A stretch of 64,000 nucleotides of DNA from Rhizomys pruinosus (GCA_009823505.1 VZQC01010553.1:448748-512747); one strand, 5' to 3'; shown: positions 21,514 to 32,639, counted from the first letter of the stretch. Numbers and translations are program-made. The notes: generated by a model from the sequence alone, not told the origin.

Positions 21514-21604
21514 CCTAGCACAGTGTTTACTTTGCATTCTCAAGGTACCCATATCAATCTTTAGCATAAGAAAAAAGAAGGGGAAGGAAATTGAAGTCAG
21601 TGAC

Positions 21605-21961
21605 TATATTAGTCACTTTTCTGTTGCTGTGATAAAACACCATGACCAAAGGAATTTATAAAAGGAAGAGTTTATTTGAGCTCACAATTGACGGTTCCAG
21701 GGAATTAGAGTCCATTTTGGTGGGAGGCATGGCAGCTGGAGCTGAAGCAGCAAGCTGAGGGTCACATCTCACAATGAGCACAGGAAGCAGAGAGAGAGGC
21801 TGGAGACCACGAGGCTTGTTAAACTCACTAAGCCTGCCCCCAGTGACATACTTCCTCTAGCATGGCCACACCTTCTAAGACCTCCAAGAACAGTGCCACC
21901 AACTGGAGACAAATGTCTGAATACTTAAAGCCTATAGGGGACACTCATTCAAACCACCACA
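21605..21961 (-). mobile_element. Solo LTR, TGTGGTGG...AATA(C)A family, TSD GTGAC
   Basis: 357 bp, flanked by GTGAC at 21600-21604 and 21962-21966. Homologous to the LTRs at 6563, 31640, 42940 and 52688. A 5-bp duplication and TG...CA ends suggest a class III (MaLR-like) LTR. Confidence 0.88.
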
Positions 21962-22184
21962 GTGACTATCAATAATTTTTTTTTTTTTGCGGTTCTCAGC
22001 CTCAGCCTTTAACGGCTGTGCTATCCCTCCAGCCCTCAATAATTATTTTATAGGAATAATAGCTACATGTTATACTTTGGAGAGGACTCAGTATTCTTCT
22101 GGCTTCAATAATATTTCAATCCTTACAGGTTTGTAGAGCATATTAGTACTACCTAAATAGTTTTATTAAAATGCATCTATATAG

Positions 22185-22407
22185 GGCTGGAGAGATGGCC
22201 TAGCGGTTAAGAGCGCCGACTGCTCTTGCAGAAGACCCGGGTTCAATCCCCAGCACCCACATGGCAGCTGAGAACCATCTGTAACTCCAGTTCCAGGGGA
22301 ATCCGACACCCTCTTCTGACCTCCACGGCATTGCACGACACGGGTGCACAACCCTGCATGCAGACAGTACATTCATACACATACGAAAATAAATTAAAAA
22401 AATTTTA
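22185..22407 (+). mobile_element. B2 SINE with ~16-bp target duplication
   Basis: Flanked by AAATGCATCTATATAG at 22169-22184 and 22409-22424. Standard B2 head, B box GGTTCAATCCC and an A-rich tail. Confidence 0.95.
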
Positions 22408-22519
22408 AAAATGCATCTATATAGCACTAAAATATAAATGTAGTTCATCACTATTCAATTTACAAATATATAAAAAGATTCCTTGCAAAATTATTACATA
22501 TGCCTTATAAATAGATTAT

Positions 22520-22620
22520 CATTTTGGGTCATAATTACAAATAAGGAGCATAAAACATTAAATGTTTCCAAGGTTATATAGTTCTTATTTAGTAGAAATC
22601 CTTTAATATGTTGATATTTT
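22520..22620 (+). mobile_element. MIR-like ancient SINE fragment
   Basis: TTACAAATAAGGAGC...CCAAGGTTATATAG follows the MIR 3' pattern. Diverged. Confidence 0.45.
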
Positions 22621-22694
22621 ATAGCACTCAAATATACAAAGTAATTAGTGATATTAAAATACTAAATTACATAAGAATAAAGAGAGAATTTAAA

Positions 22695-22875
22695 GCTGGG
22701 TGTGGTGCCACAAGCCTTTAGACCCAGCACTATGAAGGCAGAGGCAGGTGGATCTCTGTGAGTTCAAGGCTAGCCTGGTATACATAGTGATTTCCAGGGC
22801 CAGCTGGGGCTACAGAGAGACCCTATCCCCAAAAGACCAAAACAAACAAACAAACAAAAAACAACAACAAAAGAG
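22695..22875 (+). mobile_element. B1 SINE
   Basis: GCTGGGTGTGGTGCCACAAG head, AGAGACCCTATCCCC end, CAAA-rich tail. Moderately diverged. Confidence 0.9.
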
Positions 22876-22932
22876 ACTTTAAGAAAATAATCTTATTTTG
22901 CAGAATACAGTTTTACAAACTGCAGACAATCA

Positions 22933-23190
22933 GGGCTAGACAAATGGCTCAGTGGTTAAGAGCACTGGCTGTTCTTGCAGAGGACTGGAGGTGACTCAGC
23001 AGTTCAAAGCACTGACTGCTCTCCCAGAGGATCTAGGCTCAATACCCAGTACCCACATGGCAGCTAACAACCATCTGTAACTCCAGTTCCAAGGGATCCA
23101 ATGCCTTCTGAACTCCAAGGGCATTGCATGACATGGGTGCACTTACATACATGCAGGCAATACATTCATACACATAAAAAAATAATAAAA
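22933..23190 (+). mobile_element. B2 SINE with duplicated head
   Basis: Two successive tRNA-like heads (GGCTCAGTGGTTAAGAGC at about 22945 and GACTCAGCAGTTCAAAGC at about 22993) precede one body and one tail. It is either a dimeric element or a B2 inserted into the head of another. Confidence 0.8.
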
Positions 23191-23660
23191 GTTAGTGATC
23201 ACATGTTGGCTTTCTGTATTCAAGAGTTTATGGAGTTTTTGTTTGATTGATTATTCACTTGTTTTTTGAGAGCACTGGTAGTTTGCAAAACTGCAGGTTA
23301 CCACTTTGCCCACCAGATGGCAGAGCAGCGCTACACATAACTTCTGGACCACCCAGCTTTTGCTCTCTGCATTCGCCTTGAGTAAAACATACCATTTTAT
23401 CTTCAATTCTCTTTTCTTCTTTTGTTCCCCCAAAGAATATGTTGAGCCAAAATTATTTTACATCTCAATCTAGGATGAGTTTCTGCAGTAACTTTGGCTG
23501 GCTTTCAAATAATATATTTGTTATAAATATCCATTAATAAAACAAAGGGCTAGCTTAGCTGTTTAGAACAGGTACACATTATGAGGAAAGAAAACAAAAT
23601 GAATCCTGAAGGGTTATCTTGTTCTCTTGTAAATCATCACAACCACCAGATGGCCGGGGG
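23190..23660. other. No recognised feature
   Basis: No repeat or coding signal recognised. Contains a short segment CCACCAGATGGC at 23310-23322 that resembles a CTCF core; the sequence CCACCAGATGG recurs at 23643. Confidence 0.4.
23307..23325. promoter_or_regulatory. Possible CTCF-like core
   Basis: CCCACCAGATGGCAGAGC resembles the CTCF core CCACNAGRKGGCRS. This is a motif match only, and such motifs also occur in rodent B2-related repeats. Confidence 0.35.
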
Positions 23661-23678
23661 AGAGAGAGAGGGAAGGGG

Positions 23679-23683
<5 letters not shown>

Positions 23684-23724
<41 letters not shown>
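23684..23724. repeat. (GA)n microsatellite
   Basis: About 20 GA units, preceded by imperfect GA/GGA sequence. Confidence 0.95.
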
Positions 23725-23725
<1 letters not shown>

Positions 23726-24319
23726 AGAATGCACAGAGATAAACAAGAAATGATGCACAAAGGAAAAGCGGGAGGGGTGGAGAAACATGATTCTCTAAGG
23801 TTGGAAACTCTGACTCCTAAGGAGAGACAAAGACAAATACCACACTGCCACCCAGTGGTACCAGTTGGTTGTTTCTAGACTGCACGAAGAAGACTATGTA
23901 GATTTGTGTCTAATAAAGGTAGAACCACCTCTCAAATTGTTATGCAACCTCTCTGTTCTCACCGGCCCTGGCACAGATTCCAGGCTTGCATCACATGGTC
24001 AGTGTCATCACAGAACCTAACCATGGGATCCTAATCTTGTCTGACTGCAGGGCACATTGGAACTGGTCCTCTAGACTACCCATGTTGCAGTTCTAGGTAT
24101 TATAATATCACAACAGACCATTAGGAGTCCCTAGACTCACCATTATTTGGACCCAAAAGAACAAGAATCACTTATTTGGTTAATGCTGTCTAAAATTCCT
24201 AATTTTAGAAACCCTGAGTGAGTCTATTCTCCTTTAATGCATTGTCATATGGAACGGACCCCCAAGAATACTTCTCTTCCAAGCTTTAGACTATGGCAGA
24301 CCTGGATTAAAATTCATCT
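23725..24319. other. No recognised feature
   Basis: No repeat or gene recognised. A string CACTGCCACCCAGTGGTACC at 23844 is another weak zinc-finger-like motif. Confidence 0.4.
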
Positions 24320-24538
24320 GGCTAGGCACTCAGCAATTAAGACCACTGGCTGCTCTTGCAAAGGATCTGGGTTCAGTTCCTAGCACCTATATGGCAGCTA
24401 ACAACCGTCCCTAACTCTAGTTCTAGGGGATCCAACACCCTCTTCTTTCCTCCACAGGCATTGCACAACACAGGTCCACTTACATACATGCAGGTAAAAG
24501 ATTCATGACACACAAATTAAAACAAATAAATCAAAAAA
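24320..24538 (+). mobile_element. B2 SINE, diverged
   Basis: GGCTAGGCACTCAGCAATTAAG head, GGTTCAGTTCC B box, A-rich end with AATAAATC. Confidence 0.85.
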
Positions 24539-24627
24539 TGCTTAACTTACCTGGCCAGCTGGGTGCTGTGGAAACTTGCTTCTTCCTTCTTCACGTGTCC
24601 ATGTGTACCTACCTGGGCTTGGTTAGC

Positions 24628-24745
24628 TGATTTTGTTTTTGTGAGGCAAAGTCTCACTACTTAGCCTAAGCTGGCCTAAACCTCTTGATCCTCCTGCCTC
24701 TGCATCAGAAGTGCTGGAATTCCAGGCCTACACCATCATGCCAGG
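24628..24745 (-). mobile_element. B1-type SINE, old
   Basis: Reverse-strand B1: GAGGCAAAGTCTCACTAC...CATCATGCCAGG. Diverged. Confidence 0.75.
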
Positions 24746-24759
24746 ATTAAAGAATTGTT

Positions 24760-24910
24760 CCTTTTTGGAAAGAGGGACTGTTTTCAGAGACAGGGTATTA
24801 GTCTGGAGCCCAGGCTGGCATCAAACCCATGGCGATCCTCTTGCCTCTGCCTCCCAGGTGCTAGGAGTGCAGGTACTAGGAGTGCAGGTGTGCCCCACCA
24901 CATCAGGCTC
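24760..24910 (-). mobile_element. B1-type SINE with 15-bp duplication
   Basis: Reverse B1 (CAGAGACAGGGTATTAG...CCCACCACATCAGG). The unit GTRCTAGGAGTGCAG is repeated in tandem near 24859-24888. Confidence 0.75.
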
Positions 24911-24974
24911 TTGCTTGGCCACATTTCTCACCATGAACCTTCTTTTCAGCAAGAGGAATTGATCCCCAGACTTT

Positions 24975-25110
24975 GAACCGGCTAGGCTGAGGTCCACTCA
25001 GGCCTGTTTTTATGACACAGGGTCCCCCTATGTAGTTGGACTGAACTCCAGCTTCAGGTTCTTCTAACTCAGCCTCCTGAGTCTGGGATTTTAGGTGTGT
25101 ACCACCAAGC
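24975..25110 (-). mobile_element. B1-type SINE, old
   Basis: Reverse B1-like order (GACACAGGGTCCCCC...GTACCACCAAGCC). Diverged. Confidence 0.65.
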
Positions 25111-25154
25111 CAGAGTTCTTGTAGTAGGTTTTGCATATAACTACTATTTTCAAC

Positions 25155-25300
25155 AGTACACAAATGAAAATAACAACATTCAGAAAATTTAGAAACTTAC
25201 TCAAATCCATATCAGTCATTAAGTAGCTAGGCTAGTACAGGATTTTTCCCAAACCCAGGTTTTCCACTCTACCATAGGGCTCTTTTTTTGGCTATAATAC
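25155..25300 (+). mobile_element. MIR-like ancient SINE
   Basis: ACAAATGAAAATAAC...CATTAAGTAGCTAGGC...CCAAACCCAGGTTTTCC follows the MIR core-to-3' order. Confidence 0.6.
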
Positions 25301-25354
25301 AGAGGATCTCTGACATAACATGTTCTTATTTGCAGTTTGATGAATAGATTTTTT

Positions 25355-25507
25355 TTTCTTTTGGTCTTTTTTTGAGACAGGGTCTCCCTGCAGCCCCAGC
25401 TGTCCTGGAACTCCTTAAGTAGACCAGGCTGGCCTTGAACTCACAGAGATCCTCCTGTCTCTGCCTCCCAAGTGCTGGGATTAAAGGTGTGTGCCACCAC
25501 GCCCAGC
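25355..25507 (-). mobile_element. B1 SINE
   Basis: Reverse B1: TTGAGACAGGGTCTCCCTGC...GCCACCACGCCCAGCCC. Well conserved. Confidence 0.93.
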
Positions 25508-25606
25508 CCTAGACGGTTCTTAGCCACCATGTGGGTGCTGGGAATTGAACCCAGGTCCTCTGCAAGACAGTCAGTGCTCTTAACCACTGAACCATCTCTA
25601 TAGCCC
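25508..25606 (-). mobile_element. B2 SINE head fragment
   Basis: Reverse B2 head (TGTGGGTGCTGGGAATTGAA...CCATCTCTATAGCCC) directly abutting the B1. The body and tail are absent, which suggests the B1 landed inside this B2. Confidence 0.85.
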
Positions 25607-25764
25607 TGATGAATAGATTTTAAAAGCTCTGTAAATCCAGTTCAACCTGATCTTTGGTACTTTGCAAACTACGAGAACATTTAATTTTTTATAATTATTT
25701 TAATCTAACAGCAAAAGAAATTATTAGAGATGTTAAGTCAAATCTCAAAGAACCTTTTTAGGGA

Positions 25765-25875
25765 GTTTTGTTTCATCTGAGACAGGCTTTCACTAGATAG
25801 CCCAAACTGTCAATCCTCCTGTCTCAGCTTCTTGAGTGCTGGGATTACATGTGTGCATAATTATGCCTGACAATA
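25765..25875 (-). mobile_element. B1-type fragment, old
   Basis: GAGACAGGCTTTCACTAG...GGGATTACATGTGTG on the reverse strand. Confidence 0.65.
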
Positions 25876-26239
25876 GACAAGTTTTGAGTGGATGATTGCC
25901 GGATGTGCTATACTGCAATGTAAACAAAATTTATGTACTGAAATCACAATACAAAATTCAAGATGATGGTTTTAGTAGGTGATAAGGTCAAGATAAATGA
26001 GATTTCTACCCTGTATAGAGGCCCTGGAGAGCTGCCCTCCTCCTACCAAGTGATTGATCCCTGGGTGTTGGGATCAAAGGGATGTGCCAGCACATCTGGC
26101 CCAGAGCTGTATTTCTTAATACTTTAGTTTGATGCTCTGAATTTTTTTCTTCATTATGATTAAAAAGAAAAATTATGATTTGGAGTAACCAAAGAATGAA
26201 AACTAGAAATCAGATATGATGGACTATCCAACAATAAGC

Positions 26240-26380
26240 CAGAAGACCAGTATTCATTCATCAGATACGTACTCGGCATCTCAGGCTGTGCTAGGGAGAA
26301 CATGGAAACCAAAAGTGGCAATCTCCACTCCTGTAGAGCTTCCGGTCTAGTGAGACACAGGCAAGAGAACAACTGAAGTC
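26240..26380. mobile_element. Ancient repeat (MIR/L2-like)
   Basis: ATTCATTCATCAGATACG, GGCTGTGCTAGGGAG and CTTCCGGTCTAGTGAG follow a pattern common to mammalian MIR/L2-type repeats. The family is uncertain. Confidence 0.4.
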
Positions 26381-26459
26381 TGGCAAGCTGGCAGAGGCAC
26401 AGAGTGTCTTTCAAGCCATGGGGAGGTAGGGGAAACCCCTCCCCAGATGAAGGCATTGT

Positions 26460-26960
26460 CTGTGTCTGGCTCTAGGGCCTCCTGTTTTCTCCGATGACTA
26501 TGTATTCATGAAGCAATCTTGGGCAGCCTTGGGTGCTTCCCCTAGAGCATGAGATGACCTCCTCAGCAGTCCTCCCAGCAGAAGAGGTTCAAGTTGTATG
26601 CACTGTCAAGAAGAAAGCACCGATGTTCTCTAGACAACGGCAACACTTGTTCCTAAGAGAGAACATAGACAAGCCGACTAAATGCTTAAACTTGTACTTG
26701 TGTAACAATAAAAGGATCAATTGTACCTAGTATGTAAATTCCATCTGGTAAGCCAGCAGAAAGGATTTTCTTCTCTTAATTGCAAAGACTGGATTCTCAA
26801 CACAGGAATAACTCTCAGGAGATCCCTGCAGGAAACCCATCCCAGGAGCTATTTCTGCCTCTACACTCCCACAGTCTTTCTCAGCAATGTCGGCCATGTG
26901 CTACTCCTCCACCATCTTCTAGGGAAGAGTCCTTCAACTCAGAAGAGGAAAGTTTCCTTG
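26460..26960. other. No recognised feature
   Basis: Likely unique. Open frames at 26533-26730 and 26721-26966 overlap each other and others; no domain. Confidence 0.45.
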
Positions 26961-26976
26961 CAATAGATAGCTACTG

Positions 26977-27180
26977 TGGGCTGGAGAGATGGCTTAGCAG
27001 CTAAGAGCACTGACTGCTCTTGAAGAGGACGGGTTTGATTCCCAGCACCCACATGGTGGCTGACCATCAGTAACCTCAGTTCCAAGGGATCTGAGGCCTT
27101 CTTCTGACCTCTGCTTGCATTGCACAACACGGGTACCCTTACACATATGCAGACCATACATCTATACACATAAAATATAA
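26977..27180 (+). mobile_element. B2 SINE with (TA)n(GA)n tail
   Basis: Complete B2 whose tail has expanded into TA and GA repeats. A 12-bp near-perfect duplication (AGATAGCTACTG and AGATAGCTGCTG) lies at 26965-26976 and 27235-27246. Confidence 0.92.
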
Positions 27181-27183
27181 AAT

Positions 27184-27238
<55 letters not shown>
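27181..27238. repeat. (TA)n(GA)n microsatellite
   Basis: Microsatellite grown from the A-rich tail of the preceding B2. Confidence 0.95.
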
Positions 27239-27240
<2 letters not shown>

Positions 27241-27490
27241 CTGCTGAGTTCTGCCCTTCTCTGTTTTCCCCTCTCTTGCACTGCGCCTTCCCTAACACCA
27301 TCATATTCATTCAGCTTTCTCCAACCTGTACCTCAAGCACCTCCCCCTCCTTCCCCATTATCATCAATGGCATTACTCTAAACAGTAGCAAAAGGAAAGG
27401 CCAACTATACTGTTATGCTTTGCCTTATGACATGGGTTTTTCTCCCATTTCAATGAAACACAAATTTGCTGCATCTTTAAATCACCAGGG

Positions 27491-27645
27491 CTCCATCTGT
27501 GGAAGCACATGCCTGTAATCCTAGCATTTGAGATGTACAGGCTAGACTACCAAGTTTGAGGCCAGGCTGGACTATATATATCAAGTTTAAGGTCAGTATA
27601 GGCTACATTGGGAGACACTGTCTCAGCAATAAAAGAAGACAAAAA
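27491..27645 (+). mobile_element. B1/B4-type SINE, old
   Basis: GTGGAAGCACATGCCTGTAATCC ... GGGAGACACTGTCTCAGC. Diverged. Confidence 0.7.
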
Positions 27646-27788
27646 GAGAATACAAAATGAGAGAAGAGAAGGACTATTTAAAAAAAAAAAAAAAGGATTA
27701 AATGCTAGGAAATAGCCTGAACTGTGTGGCAAAAGAGGGAAAGCAACTTACCCCATGTTATAGCGGCTTATTAACTACAATCTTAGAA

Positions 27789-27823
27789 TCATTTTATTTT
27801 ATTTTATTTTATTTTATTTTATC
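27789..27823. repeat. (TTTTA)n microsatellite
   Basis: Seven ATTTT units. Confidence 0.95.
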
Positions 27824-27880
27824 TGATGGGGAAAAAAGTTATGTCATCAGCTGCAGAATCATTTTATTATACATACAGGA

Positions 27881-28107
27881 GGGCTGGAGAGATGGCCTAG
27901 CAGTTAAGAGCACTGACTGCTCTTGTAGAGGACCCGGGTTCAATCCCCAGCACCCGCATGGCGACTAAGAACCATCTTTAACTCCAGTTCCAGGGGAATC
28001 CGATGCCCTCTTCTGACCTCCATGGCATTGCATGACATGGGTGCACAAACCTGTATGCAGACAGTACATTCATACACATAAAAATAAGTAAAATTAAAAA
28101 TATATAT
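27881..28107 (+). mobile_element. B2 SINE with 15-bp target duplication
   Basis: Flanked by ATTATACATACAGGA at 27866-27880 and 28108-28122, identical. Canonical head and B box. Confidence 0.96.
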
Positions 28108-28202
28108 ATTATACATACAGGAATATCACCTATGGTTTGAATCGCCATCCTCTTTTTATCATGCAGGGATATCATCCATCCTTTCTAAAAGTGGTCACAT
28201 TT

Positions 28203-28380
28203 AGCTGGGCATGGTGGTGCACGCCTTTAGTCCTAGCACTTGGGAGGCAGAGGCAGGCAGATCTTTGTGAGTTCAAGGCCAGCCTGGTCTACAGAGTGAG
28301 TTCCAGGACAGCTGGTGATACACGGAGCCCTGTCCTTTCTCGCAAAGACCAAAAAAACAAAAAAAAAAAAAAAACAAAAC
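28203..28380 (+). mobile_element. B1 SINE with target duplication
   Basis: Flanked by AAAAGTGGTCACATT (28187-28201) and AAAAGTGGTTACATT (28381-28395), one mismatch. Long A/C-rich tail. Confidence 0.93.
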
Positions 28381-28499
28381 AAAAGTGGTTACATTGAAGC
28401 CAAGGAAAGTAAAAGCTTTGACCCATCAACTGAAAGAACTCAAATGCCCTATGGAAATACTAGACAAGTTAGAATTGTCATTAAAACTTTACTAACTAT

Positions 28500-29482
28500 A
28501 GAGACAGAAAAGCCAAAAATAAAAAGCAGAAATCACCACACCTTAACAAACAGACCCTGACTACTGGGCGCCAGATCCAAGCAACTTGTGGTATCTCATA
28601 CAAACATCTAGACCTAACTGCTAATGACCATGGGCTGTATCCCAAATGGCCAATCTCAAGAAAGAAAAACTAGTACTAAAACTACTAAAACTAGTACTTA
28701 AAACTAAAACTACTTAACAAGAAGCTGAGATGCACACCTACCTATCCAAGACAAGGACCCCACCTGAATGGCACAGGAGGAGAAGACCAAGTAACTACCT
28801 TAACTGTCATCAAAGAACTGGCCCCTGTCAGGTCTCAGTTCTCTAACAGTTCACCTGCTGTGTCTCTGCACCATTTTCTTTATTGGATCTTTTTCTTGTC
28901 TCTTCTGTTTTGTTCTTCTCTTGCTTCCTTGGGCTTTCTTCACTCTGACACCTGTTGTGGTCAGCTGATTGGCCTGAGGGCAACTGGAATTCTCTGGTTG
29001 GGCTGCTCTCCAGTGAAACCTAAAAACACTCCAGGTGACTCCAGACCACCATGCCCATCAGGATACAAGCTAAGACGGTACTTTCAACCCACTGCAGAAG
29101 GCCTTGTGTCCCAGTGGCAACTGGGAGACCCTAGCCAAGGCTCCACTTTGGCGGAACCTGAAGGAAATGGATAAAGGATGTTCCACCCTAGTCTGTGGCC
29201 TGGAAAACTAAGGAACAGCTTCTCTTCCTTCTAGGCTTCCTTCCTTCCAGTGTATGGAACATTTAGCTGCTGCAGTTCATCCAGGACAAACTGACATATA
29301 TTGTGAGGATTTCTTCTTTCATCCCATCTCCTTTTAAAAAATTTATCACATTTATTGATTGATACAAATTTGATTACCATATTCTCAAAAATTTTTTAAA
29401 ATCACATTCCCCTTTGTAATAAATTTATTTTCACCTACTCTCAGACTCCTGCATGGCTCACTGAGCTATGATTTCCCCCTAC
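28500..29482 (+). mobile_element. ERV-derived segment, part unassigned
   Basis: 28500-28690 shares about 190 bp with 33160-33250 plus 33665-33740 (CAGACCCTGACTACTGGG, TCATACAAACATCTAG). 28860-29174 is an open frame with a signal-peptide-like start (WIFFLSLLFCSSLASLG) that could be an env start. 29418 has AATAAA followed by CTCAGACTCCTGCATGG and ends near CCCTACA, like LTR R-U5. Assignment as retroviral is inferred from this layout and from the gag and pol remnants that follow. Confidence 0.4.
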
Positions 29483-29635
29483 AATTAGATAGCTCTTTGG
29501 CTGTAATTTAGGAGAGGACTCTCAGATCCCTTATGCTCAAGCCTCAGTGGCCTGTCACAGAAACCTAAGCTATGAGAGGGATGTCATCTGGGCCTTGCTG
29601 GATTCTCTTCCACTAGCTCAACTTCCTTTTCAATG

Positions 29636-29854
29636 TTTTATTATTTTTATTTTGTGTGTATGGGTGTATTGCCTGCATGTATGTAAATACACCTGTATCA
29701 TGCAATGCCTGTAGAGGTCAGAAGAGGGTTTTGGATTCTTCTGGAACTGGAGTTACAGACAGCTGTTATCTGCCATGTGGGTGCTGGGAATCGAACCCCT
29801 GTCTTCTGCAAGAGAAGCCAGTGCTCTTCACTGCTGAGCCATCTCTCCAGCCCT
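29636..29854 (-). mobile_element. B2 SINE
   Basis: Reverse B2 with head CCATCTCTCCAGCCC at 29840-29854 and T-rich tail at the left. It sits inside the ERV mosaic. Confidence 0.9.
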
Positions 29855-29949
29855 AGCTTATCTCCCTTACACTCAGCCCTAGAGGACAGTATTAGGTTGG
29901 GCCAGGGACAAAAAACCAAGATGGCATAGACCAGAAGGATCCTTCCTTC

Positions 29950-30730
29950 TTTTCCACTCTGGAGCTTGTGTTTACCCATGAAAATCACCAGATCGAGTTC
30001 CAAATTCCCATGAGACCGCCGGACCTGACTGGCCAATTCCAATGTTACCATCTTCCCTCCCCTGACCCTTTAAAAGGTCCTCCCCACCTCCCTGACACGC
30101 TCTTTTCCAATGGTCCTTCACTCCAAAAGGGCTATCAGATCTGCCTGGGAGAGCAATTCCCTGGATTAAAAGCCTGCCTTGGTTTACTTTTAATTCGGAC
30201 TGATTCAGCCTTTTTTCTTAGCATTGTATGCTTCTTAGACAGACTTCATGCATTCAGTTCCTTGCTCAGCCTCCACGCTCTCTGCCCCCAGCTCCCTCTC
30301 CACTGGGCAAACCTGCCACCACTTTTCATCCTCAACTTCTCTTCTCCCCCTCCTTCCTCTCACCTGAGTGCTCTCTTCCACCACTGCTAAGCATTATCCA
30401 AATACACTCTCTCACACACACAACTATTTGGAAAACTCATGTAAGGAACTCAGGGAATAATTAAAAGCCACCCCCTGACCTCCCACCAAGACATCCTTCC
30501 CCTTGCAAAGTGGCTAGTAAGAACCTTGCTGCCACCCAGGTACATATCCCTTTCCAAATATCTGACTCATCACAAATGCAATCCAAGCTGGGGGTCATCT
30601 ACCCAGGATCCATTCACCTTCATTAAGGAATTGGAAGGGTTCACTGTGGCTTTTGGCCTAACCTGGCAAAACATCTATAGCATCCTAACCATCTGTTGCA
30701 CAAATGAAAAGTCCATATCTGGTCATTAAC
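29950..30730 (+). pseudogene. gag: Class I ERV gag remnant
   Basis: 30180-30390 is Pro/Leu/Ser-rich as in the p12 region of gammaretroviral gag. 30490-30730 carries a capsid-like stretch across two frames, with DPFTFIKELEGFTVAFGLTW being the clearest part. Frame changes and stops break it. Assignment rests on that motif and its position upstream of the RT remnant at 31175. Confidence 0.55.
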
Positions 30731-30759
30731 ACACCTGGGCTGTTGAGATTTAGGCTCAT

Positions 30760-30896
30760 AACGCAGGTATAGCCAGGCCAGGTTCCCATGCTATGCCTGG
30801 TAAGTAGCCGTGCTGGACGTACTAGAACACATTTAAAAGTGGAAGGAAAGAATCAACTCCACAAAGTTGTCCTCTGACCTCCAAATGCAGGCCATG

Positions 30897-30936
<40 letters not shown>

Positions 30937-30945
30937 TAAAATTTT
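30760..30945 (+). mobile_element. B3/B2-type SINE fragment with (CA)n tail
   Basis: The 3' part (ACAAAGTTGTCCTCTGACC...GCCATGGTACACAC) ending in a CA run at 30899-30934 is the usual B3-like end. It interrupts the gag-pol region. Confidence 0.6.
30899..30934. repeat. (CA)n microsatellite
   Basis: About 17 CA units in the SINE tail. Confidence 0.95.
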
Positions 30946-31174
30946 CAAAGCACCTCCACTTCATTAGGCAAGATCGCCAAGGTCTTTAGTAACTGGGAGG
31001 AGACCTCAAGAATCAGAAAGGCCAAATGGAGGAAGAAAGAGATAAACAAGACCCCAGTGTAGAAAGGCTTAAATCACCCACTGGTAAATCACTGGGTGCT
31101 GTTGCTTCTGTGCTCACACCACTCCCTGTGTAACAGTCGTGTAACAGTCGTGTCTGGGCTGTAAGAAGTCAGAT

Positions 31175-31644
31175 TGGTCACGCAGAATGGTCCGGGACCT
31201 GAGCTCATAAATGAGACTGTGGTCCCAGCCCACTTCATAGTTCCCAGTCCTTACACCGCCTGAGACGATACCCTCCAAGGTCACAAGGGTCATGTGGTAG
31301 ACATTAAGGATGCTTCTCTGCTATTTTCACCTGCCCCATCCCAGTTCCTATTCACCTTCGAATGGCAGGACCCCTGCCCCCAGGCTACTCAGCAGCTTAT
31401 CAGAACTGTTTTCCCTCAGGGCTTTTGGGATAGCCCCCCCCCGCCCCCCGCCCCATACACACACCTCTGCGGACAGGCACTCGCCAAAAGCCTGTCCTCC
31501 CTTCATTTCCTCCTTCAGTACATAGATGATTTATTAATTTGTAGCCCAAACTCACTGCAGTTGAAAACATTGTCCAAACTTTTCAAAACTTGTCCTCATG
31601 TGGAGATAAAGTTTCTTCCAAAGGTCCACTTTTTCCTGTTGTAA
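31175..31644 (+). pseudogene. pol: Class I ERV reverse transcriptase remnant
   Basis: 31175-31290 carries, with stops, the RMVRDLR-type fingers motif. 31294-31644 is open and shows the palm region: VDIKDAS (catalytic Asp region), a PQGF motif and YIDDLL at 31519-31536 (the YxDD active site). A C/P-rich insertion at about 31432-31455 has replaced conserved sequence between PQGF and YIDD. The frame ends where a solo LTR has inserted at 31640. Confidence 0.8.
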
Positions 31645-31813
31645 TAGTGAATTTCTGTTGCTGTGATAAATGCCATTACCAAAGCATCTTGTGAAAGAAA
31701 GGATTTATTGGGGCTTACAGTTCCTGAGGTTAGAATTCATACTGGTGGGAATGACATGACAGCAGGTGCCAGAGCAGGAAACTAAGAGATCCCACCTTCC
31801 ACTGCAAACATGA

Positions 31814-31857
<44 letters not shown>

Positions 31858-31985
31858 ACTGTAAGAGGGGCAAGGCTATCAACTCTTAAATCCCACACTC
31901 AGTAGCAGGTGCCAGGCTGCACCATTTCCCCAAACACCACCAACTGGGGACCATTAGGTTGGACTCCTAGGCTTCCATGAGCCCT
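31640..31985 (-). mobile_element. LTR of the TGTGGTGG family, with GA expansion
   Basis: Shares TTTCTGTTGCTGTGATAAA and ACCACCAACTGGGGAC with the LTRs at 21605 and 52688. It interrupts the RT remnant. A (GA)n run at 31815-31855 has grown inside it. The right end is degraded, so no duplication is defined. Confidence 0.75.
31815..31855. repeat. (GA)n microsatellite
   Basis: About 19 GA units within the LTR. Confidence 0.95.
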
Positions 31986-32150
31986 GGATTTCCTAAAAGA
32001 GGCACTTACCTCTATAAGATAAGAATGTAATGTTTGGTATATGATGGAGGGTATGTGTGCATCTTTTAGAATAATATTGGATTAAAATGGAAAGATGTGA
32101 ATCAAGAAATATGATATGGAAATAACACAGTTTGTTTCCAAAGGATACAA

Positions 32151-32380
32151 TTTTATTTTTTTTATTTTATTTATTTATTTATGTGTATGAATGTACTGTC
32201 TGCATGTAGGTTTGTGCACCTTTGTCATGCAATGCCTCGGAGGTCAGAAGAGGGCGTCGGATTCCCCTGGAACTGGAGTTAAAGACCGTTCTCAGCCGCC
32301 ATGTGGGTGCTGGGGATCGAACCCTGGTCCTCTGCAAGAGCGGTCAGCGCTCTTAACCACTAGGCCATCTCTCCAGCCCC
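32151..32380 (-). mobile_element. B2 SINE
   Basis: Reverse B2, nearly consensus (GGGGATCGAACC B box complement, CCATCTCTCCAGCCCC end). Confidence 0.93.
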
Positions 32381-32564
32381 CAATGAAGGTACCATTATAA
32401 TTTCCTCTATCCTCCTACCTCTATCTCCAACCCCTACATCTGTCTCCCCGACAGCTTCTCCATGATCTCAAACAATGCAACTCTGACCTTCCAGAAAACT
32501 ACTAGCTTTGACTCCTCTTCATTCTTAATTGGCTAGCAAAACTTAACCAGCCACTCCATTCAAA

Positions 32565-32591
32565 TGGGCCCTGTCTCAAAAATACCAAAAA

Positions 32592-32630
<39 letters not shown>

Positions 32631-32631
32631 A
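32565..32631. repeat. B1 tail fragment with (AAAT)n
   Basis: GGGCCCTGTCTCAAAAATACC is a B1 3' end. It is followed by about 11 AAAT units. Confidence 0.85.
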
Positions 32632-32639
32632 ATGGCTAA

